From Psococerastis gibbosa (taxonomy: Eukaryota > Arthropoda > Insecta > Psocodea > Psocidae): DNA of 64,000 nt. Each line of letters starts with the position of its first letter. The stretch's first letter is position 1. The stretch spans positions 11,036,001 through 11,100,000 of the forward strand of contig OZ020489.1 of NCBI GenBank assembly GCA_963971405.1, read 5' to 3'. A program made the position numbers and the translations under genes. Under the pieces are notes generated by a model. The model was not told the origin of the DNA. It did not search any database and was given only the letters and a program-made list of their open reading frames with translations. Below, piece after piece: positions 56,269 through 64,000 of this stretch.

Positions 56269-56641
56269 AAAAATCCCGTCGTAGCTGCAAGGCGTCATTA
56301 GTATTGGCCGAATCTCTGATTGGTTGAAGAAGATGTGGCGGGTGACAACAGAAATTTAAAAAAAAGTTTATTTGGCGGGAGCAAAAGTCCCATCTCACCA
56401 TCTGTCCTACTACCTATATATATTTAGAGAGAACTTTAGAGTTAATTATTTTGAGTACCAATGAGCTAGCCATCAAGAATGTCGCAGACATGACGTACCA
56501 CGGCAGCTACCAGCTACCCCGCCTAAAGGAACGTTGCAGTACTAAAGATGCAACAATTTAACTTGCCTATTTTTTCTTGTGACTTTTGCTGACTTCTCAG
56601 AATTCTACAGGTGCCCAGCAAGGAGTCTTCCTGAACATTTT
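56269..56641. other. No gene seen
   Basis: Short intergenic gap without recognisable features. Confidence 0.35.
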
Positions 56642-57078
56642 TTAGCGCATGCCGCAATTGCATCTCTTTAGGGTTTTCCTCAACAGCGAAACCAAAATGC
56701 TGTAGCTCGTTTCAGCTTTTGTAGATTTCTCTGCTCTCGCTAATCTGCTCTCGTTTGCTTGAACTTGGAAGAGTGGCTGATTTTTCATCTGCTGTGTTTT
56801 TTTTGTCTTTCTGCTTCTTTGGCGATTTCTAATTAAAAGAAAAAGGAACTCCATTAGGAAATCTGCTAAAAAATTCATTAACACCGATGTTAAGACTTTA
56901 GGCATGCAGTATGTACGGTACTTACCTTAAAACTAAATCTGTTTTTGGAACCGAGCACACTATCACTGCGTCGCCTACTGACAGATAGTCTTTGCACCTC
57001 TTTGGACAGTTATTGAATGTCGCTCAGAACTCTTCCCCTCTCATCATCAGGTAGATGGACAGATATTTCTTGAAGTAC
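56642..57078 (-). pseudogene. Two exon-like segments of an unknown, probably dead gene
   Basis: Minus strand: an acceptor-like TTTTTTTTTCAG at 57078, an exon-like segment VLQEISVHLPDDERGRVLSD, an in-frame TAA, then RRRSDSVLGSKNRFSFK and a good donor AAG/GTAAGTACC at about 56925. The next acceptor, CTTTTAATTAG, at about 56830 continues in phase as KSPKKQKDKKNTADEKSATL. The internal stop suggests decay. The Lys-rich text recalls tails of DNA-binding proteins, but no family can be named. Confidence 0.3.
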
Positions 57079-57723
57079 CTGAAAAAAAAACAGATCTAGT
57101 TCAGATCTAGGTAGATCTACTGTTTGTACCAGTCTACCAATTTTCCATATCCACGCAGACTAAGTACTAAGTAGACCTCTTGACAGAGTAATGGATCTAT
57201 CTTCTATGTGTAGGCTGAGCTGCCGGCTACTAGCAGGAGGGGGATAGCGAAAAGGCCACCAGAAATGGTGGCTGGCTGCAGATATAACGTATTAGCAGTC
57301 CCCGACCAAGCAGCGGCATAATCAGAGGGTGTGGAGGTCCGTCTAGTGCTGTAGACCTGTCTAGAAGCTAGTCTAGCCTGAGGTGTGGGGGACATTTAAA
57401 AACAAAACGGGGACACTCACATTTAACCTAGTGGTTGAATATAGCCAGATATAACTAATAAAATTATCAATACGGTACTTCATGAACAATGTTTTGGCGT
57501 AAATATGTTTTTGTTGTAAGTAGATCTTTCCAGGTGCTGAAAAACACTTTCTCGGATTAAAACTTTGATATATATGCCACCAAACCATAAAGATGAATAA
57601 ATACAGTTCTCCAATACGGATACTTAATCAGGAGTAGATTCAACAGCATGTGACCTAATCCACAAAAAAAAAAAACGAACGAATCCGTGGTGACCAATTT
57701 CCTCCCAAAAAATTTTTATCAAA
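57079..57723. other. No gene assigned
   Basis: Minus frames at 57204-57395 and 57373-57588 carry no family signature. Confidence 0.35.
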
Positions 57724-58201
57724 CTATTCATTAACCGCTTCTCTTTTTAAATGTTCGGGCAGTGGTTCAATACTGATTTTTGTAACTTTTAGAGCAACCC
57801 CTTCCGGTAGCATTCTTTCAATGTATTCAATCATGGTGTAAGCAGTAGATCCTGTCATTTTATGCAAATGAATCCATGTAAAGTACGATCTAATCTCATA
57901 CTGCACCAAGTGTTTGCGATGCACATGAATCGACTTTCCAGCGTTCTCTTGAAGCTTTCCTCTGAGACCATACGTTGCCCAAAGTAACGCCCAAATGCTT
58001 TGCAGTAGTCGTTACAAAATACTCGTAGCTTTTTAGGACGGCAGGTTCACTACTCTTTAGCTCTAACTCCACGGTCTTAAATAATTTGTCGGGCATTGAA
58101 CTATCGCCATACGCGTTTAAGGTTTGATCACTCACTGTGCTTAAATGTCTGAATCGCCCAAAGAAATTTCTATTAATTGCACAATATTTAAATAAAGACA
58201 T
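57724..58201 (-). pseudogene. mRpS10: Intronless copy of mitochondrial ribosomal protein S10, frameshifted
   Basis: The first frame (from ATG at 58201) has a mitochondrial-targeting-like start (FKYCAINRNFFGRFRHLS), then DKLFKTVELELKSSEPAVLKSYEYFV and AKHLGVTLG. It loses register near RERWK. The second frame picks up KSIHVHRKHLVQYEIRSYF, MTGSTAYTMIEYIERMLPEGVALKVTKI and EPLPEHLK to TAG at 57724-57726. These are the conserved core and C-terminus of the uS10-family mitochondrial subunit S10. There is no intron and a few bases are missing around 57950, so a retrocopy is likely. A sequencing error in a real gene is the alternative. No poly(A) tract follows. Confidence 0.8.
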
Positions 58202-59330
58202 TTTAGATGCTTTTTCACAACTTTTTTTCTATTCTAACCTAAGTTTAAAATATATATATATAAACAATAATAGTCGTGTCATTAAAAAAAAGTGGTAGCA
58301 GAGCTATCTTTCAAAATTAGTTGCGTGTTATTTGTTGCAACTAATAGGTTAAAAATACATTAATTATCACTCAACAAAAGTTATAAAGCACTCAGTCGTG
58401 AAGGAATCAAGTATGGGTGTATTGAGTTCTTCTGGGTAATTTTTAGGAGTTTTTGTAGTTTTATATGGATAAATTTGTTTCAACTGTGAATATCAGTTTT
58501 GTGAGGATCACAATCATGCATTTCCAGTCCAGTCACCTCACCGGTAGCCTTTATCAATTTATACCATGTTTGGAATTATAGTGATTTGCCATATATTTGA
58601 CAGGTCAAGAAGCATTCAAGACATATGAAAGGCAAGTTTATTTAAAAGTACAATGAATATAAATCTTAAGTATGTGGAAAATAATGTAATCCTAATAGTT
58701 TCTGCACTTGGCGTACATAAAAGTAGTTTTCTTTTTACTCATAGTTTGTCAATCTCACAGGATAGTAGGCGACGATGTGTCAATACTCAATTCTAGAGTT
58801 GAGATATTTAAGCAGCCAAGCTGCTGGTTGTTGTTGTTGTTGTTGTGTTGTTGCTTGGTAGCCAAAGGCTAATTTGAACAACCTCTTGGTCCTAACGCCT
58901 CGAATAAATGTCTGCTCCCGCTGTACTACATCTGAAGTTGTACACTTGAATGGTGTTGAGTTTCTAAAGTAACAGTTCTCAAAATTACGCAAAAAACGCC
59001 GAGATCTCTACAAAATAGACTACACAGGGTCTAAATCAACATTCAGTATAACTGTCATAAATTTCTTGCTGCTAACAAGAGACATCTGACTGTTGATTAA
59101 TATTTAGATGCATCCGCGGACTATCCGATCCAGATTATTATTCTGTTCCATAGTTCCCATACCGATACCATTTTTATGTCAATCTTATCATTGAATGGAC
59201 CGGCCGTGAGTTTAGGTAATCAGCATTGTAGCTCCCAAGCTGCAGTCGAATACACTTAGCCAGACTAGCTTTTAACATAAAGTCAAATATATTCGAATCT
59301 ACATTTCGACACTATTCGAACAACATCGAC
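58202..59330. other. No gene seen
   Basis: AT-rich sequence with a (TTG)n stretch at about 58827. The minus frame at 58780-58992 is unassigned. Confidence 0.4.
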
Positions 59331-59783
59331 TTGGAAATAAGGAAAAGACTTCTCAAATCTCTAGTGTGGAGTGTGCTCTTGTACGGAAGTGAAACATGGT
59401 GGTGCATTTACGAACATGACAAAAAAAAACTGGAAGCCTTTGAGTTGTGGTTCTACAGAACAATCATGAAAATCCCATGGAGAGACCACATAACCAACGA
59501 AGAACTGCTCCATAGAATAAACGAAAAAAGAGCTATTATGGCCACCATTTCAACAAGAAGAGGCAAATGGATGGGGCATATTTTGAGGCACGAAGGGCTC
59601 CTCACGAACATAATTGAGGGTATGGTTGAAGGCATCAACTCAAGAGGACGACAGAGGAAGAAGTACGTAGAAGATGTCATAAAGGACCTAGGGAGCGACA
59701 CCTACAAAGAACTGAAAAGTACCGCAAAAGACAGACAAGAGGGGAGGAGAAAAATACAACATTCGCTGCAAACCAATCCTTAG
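59331..59783 (+). pseudogene. Non-LTR RT C-terminal fragment
   Basis: A 150-codon open frame is collinear with the tail of the RT at 23895-25001: RKRLLKSLVWSVLLYGSETW, EAFELWFYRTIMKIPWRDHI, TNEELLHRI, RRGKWMGHILRHEGLL, and an identical final LQTNP. The RT core is missing. It lies just outside or in an intron of the cadherin gene. Confidence 0.82.
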
Positions 59784-60076
59784 ATTGCAACTCAAGAAGA
59801 AGCTCCCAACACCACGATATGTTTGCCATAATTTCATTCTGTTCTACGACTAAGCGGGGTTAGGGCTATAATGATTTCACTTAAGCAGGGTGGTCTACTA
59901 AGTTTGTTAACTTAATACAGGTCTACTATTGATTGAGAAGAATACGTATTGTTAAACTTAGAGAAATACCGGTCCAGATGTCCTCTAATTACTGCGAAAA
60001 CCCCTGCCTGGAGGCGTCTCAGTGTGACATAATTCGTTTTTATTGGCTATATGATTAATATTTTTTTTATGTGCAG

Positions 60077-60216
60077 GGGGTGACCCGCGGGATGAGTTCT
60101 TCATAGGCCGTGACAATGGTAACATTCTACTGGCTAAGCAGCTAGACTGGGAGACTCAGCACCATTACAACCTCACTGTCAGCGTCACTGACGGCATCCA
60201 CACCGTGTACAGCCAG
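60077..60216 (+). CDS. Fat-type cadherin, exon 1 of 3 in window
   Basis: TTATGTGCAG acceptor and AGCCAG/GTAATT donor. After two bases completing a codon it reads GDPRDEFFIGRDNGNILLAK, then QLDWETQHHYNLTVSVTDG. This is the end of a cadherin repeat (F-x-I-x-x-x-x-G-x-I-x-L-x-x-x-L-D-x-E...Y-x-L-x-V-x-V-x-D-G). It ends in phase 0, matching the next exon. The protein would be a large single-pass cell-surface adhesion receptor; upstream exons were not found. Confidence 0.88.
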
Positions 60217-60379
60217 GTAATTCGTGCGTAGCACCAACTTAGGAGGACAAAAGCATTTAAGCTTGCTGTGTTTACACATAACAAAGTGTTTCCTTTCTAA
60301 TAAGCTGTAAAAATGTTTAAAAATAAGACTTCACCCTATGTAATCAGAGGGCGAAGCAGTTTATTGTAAGAAAGTAGTT

Positions 60380-60478
60380 TATTGTAAGAAAGGGCCCTTT
60401 CTAAGCCCCTAAGCCCCCTTTCTGGCCCTAACTACGCTGTTGAATAAAGGCTTTTAATTATTATTATTATAGTATTAT
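60380..60478 (+). repeat. SINE family B, 3' part
   Basis: GTAAGAAAGGGCCC, CCCTAACTACGCTGTTGAAT and AAAGGCTTTTAATTATTATT tail. It matches 44145-44230. Confidence 0.5.
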
Positions 60479-60582
60479 TATTGTTATATCGTAAGTTTTG
60501 GACGCTTACAATCAGTGTAGCGTAAAAACCGCCCAACTAGTCGTCAGGTCTGAACCCTGAACTTATCAAGGGTATTCACAAT

Positions 60583-60737
60583 ATCATGAGTAGAGGAAGA
60601 AGAACGCAATCAGACTCTGATGAAGGATTTTATCCGAAACCGGTCACTATTAAAGTATTTTACTGTGGATCATTGCGTTCTTCTTCCTCTACTCATGATG
60701 TTCTCCAAGTTCCACGAAGTCACCAAGGAAACTCTCA
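60583..60737 (+). ncRNA. 155-bp insertion with 28-bp inverted arms, hammerhead-like core and 16-bp target duplication
   Basis: The arm ATCATGAGTAGAGGAAGAAG... (60583-60610) is exactly inverted at 60672-60699. Between them is CTGATGA (60617-60623), a GGAT-TTT-ATCC hairpin, then GAAAC (60636-60640), the two boxes of a hammerhead with a stem between, apart from one extra A. CAAGGGTATTCACAAT at 60567-60582 is repeated exactly at 60738-60753. So the whole is an insertion with a 16-bp duplication, probably retroelement-made. Cleavage is untested. Confidence 0.6.
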
Positions 60738-61034
60738 CAAGGGTATTCACAATGTTGAAGTTATCGAGTTAAAAGTTACAAAACATCCAAGTTACCCCAC
60801 ATCTGGGTGTTGCAGGTGCACGGGGATAAACAAATATGGCGACAGTTGACATGCCCATTCAAATGTTGATCGCAGTGCCGCATAGACTCTTTAGCTTTAA
60901 CCGTTAACGTTGGTTAGCTTAGCTGTCTCCACGAGTGTTAGCTTAACTCGACTTAACACACTTCTTTTTTTAATTTATGTTACCTATGTGCACTTAAGCC
61001 TATTGGGCCTATTGTGTCCCCTTCAATGATGTAT

Positions 61035-61316
61035 TTACATCACTTCCTCGAGGCCTAGCTCCCTCAGGAGAGCCAGGATCTTGAGGGGGTTTAGAAGCTG
61101 TAAGTCTCTTACATGTAACTGCAAGCTTCCCAAGCATGCTGCTCTTCTTCGTGCGATTTCATCGCAGTGAAGGAGGATCAGCTCGGGGTCCTTCGCTTCT
61201 TCATTGCAGAATCTGCATGCTTTAGACTCTCTGACAACTATGTTAGTCAGATGTCCATTTAAGTGGCAATGCCCAGAGAGGAATCCTGTGATCACTCGCA
61301 GATGTCTCCTGTTCAT
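61035..61316 (-). pseudogene. Jockey/R1-type ORF2 C-terminal fragment
   Basis: 94 codons on the minus strand: LRVITGFLSGHCHLNGHLTN (end of RNase H region), then CRFCNEEAKDPELILLHCDE with the Cys-Cys-His-Cys spacing, then RRRAACLGS. Typical of the end of arthropod Jockey-clade polymerases. It lies antisense in the cadherin intron. Confidence 0.82.
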
Positions 61317-61538
61317 ATTAATTATGGGCTCTTTTGCGCTGGTGGCCTCCCAGGAGCATTTTGACTTGCCGAAGACACGGCAATGAACACACTAAACTAG
61401 GGATAACTATTTAACACCCTTAATATTAACTTGATATAATAGGACGAAATTAATGAGCTACTTTGTTGTGACTATTTTTGATGCATATCTTCATGCTATC
61501 TCTAGACTCCATTATATTTTCATTATTTTCTTTTTCAG

Positions 61539-61780
61539 GTGAATGTCATGGTAATCGACAGCAATGACCATCAGCCTGAATTCAGTAAGTGCGTCTACAC
61601 GGTCGACATCTCGGAGAGCGTTCCTGTCGGCACAGTGGTTGTAGAACTTCGTGCCACCGACAAGGACGAAGACGATAAAGTTTTCTTTACTATTCATGCT
61701 GCCCGCAGTTCATCTTCGCTCGACCTATTCCGTTTGGACTCAGTGACTGGTGCCTTAACTCTAACAAAACAACTAGATAG
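61539..61780 (+). CDS. Fat-type cadherin, exon 2 of 3 in window
   Basis: TTCTTTTTCAG acceptor and GATAG/GTAAGC donor. It continues the frame with VNVMVIDSNDHQPEFSKCVY, holding the calcium-binding D-x-N-D-x-x-P-x-F motif between repeats. A new repeat follows: ISESVPVGTVVVELRATDKD, then FRLDSVTGALTLTKQLD. It leaves AG, which joins the G of the next exon to make Arg (LDR). The TDKDEDD text corresponds to the D-x-D-x-x motif. Confidence 0.93.
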
Positions 61781-63786
61781 GTAAGCAGGTTGTTATTGTA
61801 GCTTGATTTGGCTGTAACGGTAAATTATTGTCCCCATAATAATGTCGTGAGTGATGGGCTTGTAAAAAAACTGGACGCCCCGGTCAACTTTCAAGGAAAA
61901 TATTGATCGTGAACTTATCATTGAGACATTAGTAGAATAAAAAAGTTGCTCTTCAGTATTTTGAAGTAAATCAATAAATATAAATATTTCTTTTTACATA
62001 ACTGTAAATATTGTATGTACCTACAGGGTGTCCCGCGAAAATCGTAATTATTGGGTTTGGATGAAATTTTATATGATGGTTTCTAAAGGTTCTACCTTAT
62101 AAATTTACTGTAAAAAATCTCCGCTCGATTATTTAAAAATCGTAGGCTACATATAAAACATGCACATTTTCGAAAAAGTTTTGAAATTGTATTTTATTAT
62201 CGTGCATTGTCGAAAAGCTCCACAGGCAAAATCCCATCGAGTTCAGAAAAAGGGTTTGTCCTCCGCCATCTTGGATGTTGTAGCTACGTAATGAATTTTG
62301 AATATATAAAATCTAACATATTGGTCATAAAAGTGTATTTAGTTCTCACTTACCACTCACGAATTAAAAACAAATAAAAACAGTTTAATTTAATAAAGTA
62401 CATGTTATGTTATTCTGTGCCCTGTGCCCTGTACCCTGTAGCGAACAAACTTCCGACCATGGGTTGATTGCTCAAAATGAACCCCCTACCTCTCCTTAAC
62501 TGATTATGCAGCGTTCGCGTACCCTGTATAAAAAAGTAAAAAGGAAAATGGGTCATCATTTTTCTGGCAGTTATTAGCAATTTTGTAGAGTAGTCGTAAG
62601 TAGTTTCTGGATTATCTTATACTAGATACGTGTACGTTTACTTGCCAATAATGAGCCAGAGATGTTTGAGATATGCCTTTTCCCGAAATTTCAAAACCCA
62701 AGTGAGGTTAATCATTTTCAAAATCGATAATTACAATCTACTCTAAACGCTGATGATGTTAAGAAAGTGGAAGCAGCAGAAGTTGTCTCAGTCTGAAAGA
62801 TTGCCGCTTAGCTCTCTCTAATTAGCGCCTTTAAGACGCCGCCTCCGTTACTTTATATTTTGATAAATGAAATATCTGAAATGCTAGGCTTTGGAAATTG
62901 AAGCCAGCCTCCGAAAGTTGCACAAGTTTCTTTACACTTGCCGAAAACCTTGCACTTGGAGTTTGGCCTTAGTTAAGAGAGTCTTCCTTTATTATTACAA
63001 CTCTGCCTTTTGCTGCTGTGCTGTGGAAATTATTACTTTAATTCTTTTGAGTTCCCCCTCCCACTTCGCTCTCTCTCAGGCTTTCTTATGCATCCAACCG
63101 ACATTTTCAGGCTATGCTTTGTATTTAAATACATTTAATTTTTTTTTTTATAAAGCTAAAGAAATTCCTGCAAGATAAATTAGAAATTAGGACTGTGTGA
63201 ATGCTGTTTTGAGTGGGCTCACGCTTAGTGACGTATTGTAGCATTTGTAGCAACTAATAAGATTAAAATTAATTTTTATAGTCTGCATTTAATAACTTTG
63301 ACCAACCGGGGGTGTCTTTTTCTAACCCACAGGTAACATATGCACTATTTCTGTGTCCTAGAGTCATTGGGGACAGGATGTTGGGTTGGGTCGGGGGTTT
63401 TTGACTTGGGTAGTGCTTTTTCAGATTACATTAATAGATAACTGAGTGGTGTAGAATGGTGATGGTGGATTGGGCGGCTATTACACTAAGTGTTTCCAGT
63501 GTAATAGCCGCTCAAGATAATGTGTAACCCTCTCACGCAACTATTACAAAAATTGTAAGGATTAGATATTGTAAATTTGCGTATATTATTATTATTATTA
63601 TTATTATTATTTGATGTATAAGTTAGCACTCCACCCTTGCAAGATGAGAGACTCGGCTTCAAATATCGCTTCCGATCATTTTACCTTACCTTCCAATCTC
63701 TAATCCCCTGCCCGTATCGTGGTGCTTGAAATTGCGGCACTTTGTCCATGCAGAACTTTTTATTGACGACTCTCTTTCGTTTTTAG
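61781..63786 (+). other. Cadherin intron
   Basis: Holds a lone repeat end (CAGGGTGTCCCGCGAAAATCG at 62024), a small Harbinger-like hairpin at 63470-63515 and an (ATT)n microsatellite near 63585-63611. No exon was found. Confidence 0.7.
63470..63515. mobile_element. Minimal Harbinger-like hairpin
   Basis: GCGGCTATTACACT (63474-63487) is exactly inverted at 63498-63511 with a 10-base loop. The arms resemble the GGCGGCTATTCCAC termini of the larger MITEs, so this may be an end-to-end deletion product. Confidence 0.6.
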
Positions 63787-64000
63787 GGAAACAATCGAAG
63801 AACATGTGCTGGTGGCCATGGTGAAAGACCACGGGACGCCCTCTAGACGACACTGCGCGCGTATTGTCGTGCGGGTGCACGATCATAACGACCACGCTCC
63901 CGAGTTCGCCAGCCCTATCATACAGAGCAAGGTCTACGAGACTGCAGAAGTGGGCTCCACTGTCGCCAGAGTGCTCGCTGTCGACCGAGATCGCGACGAC
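63787..64000 (+). CDS. Fat-type cadherin, exon 3, continues past window edge
   Basis: TCGTTTTTAG acceptor. After the shared Arg codon it reads ETIEEHVLVAMVKDHGTPSR, completing the repeat begun in exon 2. Then come VVRVHDHNDHAPEF (calcium motif) and the next repeat's start, VYETAEVGSTVARVLAVDRD. It is open to base 64000. Repeat spacing and motifs fit the Fat family of protocadherins; which member cannot be told from three exons. Confidence 0.93.

Larger units (their letters stand above)
60217..61538 (+). other. Cadherin intron with repeat insertions
   Basis: Contains a SINE B 3' end, the hammerhead-like insertion and a Jockey-type ORF2 fragment, listed separately. Confidence 0.8.

Noticed and set aside
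60586-60849. 87-codon plus frame in the cadherin intron
   Set aside because: Runs through the fold-back hammerhead-like insertion and unrelated flank; no family signal.
62024-62110. Another fold-back MITE starting CAGGGTGTCCCG
   Set aside because: Only one end found; the inverse end is not within the window's intron.

Overview
The window is nuclear DNA of an invertebrate animal. It is AT-rich, with long introns, dense transposon debris and no bacterial-style operons. A transferred block of mitochondrial DNA on the minus strand at about 47.4-52.1 kb uses the invertebrate code (TGA=Trp, AGA=Ser, ATA=Met). It keeps the arthropod series nad2-W-Y-cox1-L2-cox2-K-D-atp8-atp6-cox3, so the host is an arthropod, probably a crustacean or hexapod. 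I cannot name the species.

Layout. 1-17 kb: almost only repeats. These are hAT-type non-autonomous elements with 8-bp target duplications and G-runs, a family of about 0.8 kb with a (CAGA)n core, tRNA-derived SINEs, Harbinger-type palindromic MITEs, and a 1-kb fold-back element. 17.2-30.3 kb: a previously unrecognised plus-strand gene that I assemble from 13 exons. All use AG/GT splice sites, all are in register, and they give 412 codons plus stop. The product is Pro/Ala/Gln/Glu-rich, and exon cassettes were duplicated with their introns. The introns now look more alike than the exons. A non-LTR reverse transcriptase fragment sits on the opposite strand inside this gene. 30.3-47.4 kb: repeats, including a 7-copy 123-bp tandem array, a Tc1/mariner transposase pseudogene, CR1- and Jockey-like fragments, a piggyBac-type element flanked by TTAA, a pogo-type MITE and a cluster of Harbinger MITEs. 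47.4-52.4 kb: the mitochondrial insertion (NUMT). It has one 1-bp insertion in cox1 and one 5-bp insertion in atp6 and is otherwise intact, with trnM and trnC moved upstream of trnI. 52.4-60 kb: repeats, a frameshifted intronless copy of mitochondrial ribosomal protein S10, and a retrotransposon tail. 60.0 kb to the end: three in-phase exons of a large Fat-type cadherin running off the right edge, with retroelement debris and a small hammerhead-like insertion in its introns.

The real genes are therefore the modular Pro-rich gene (prediction) and the cadherin (secure). The most interesting signals are: (1) the exon-cassette gene with diverged exons in conserved introns; (2) 5-bp insertions that turn TA into TAGGCTA or TAGCCTA, seen directly against uninterrupted copies in the NUMT, a dispersed repeat and a minisatellite; (3) fold-back insertions carrying a hammerhead-like CTGAYGA...GAAAC core, one with a perfect 16-bp target duplication; (4) the unusual tRNA order in the NUMT. 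Intron/exon models and element names come from reading sequence and family knowledge only; no search was run.
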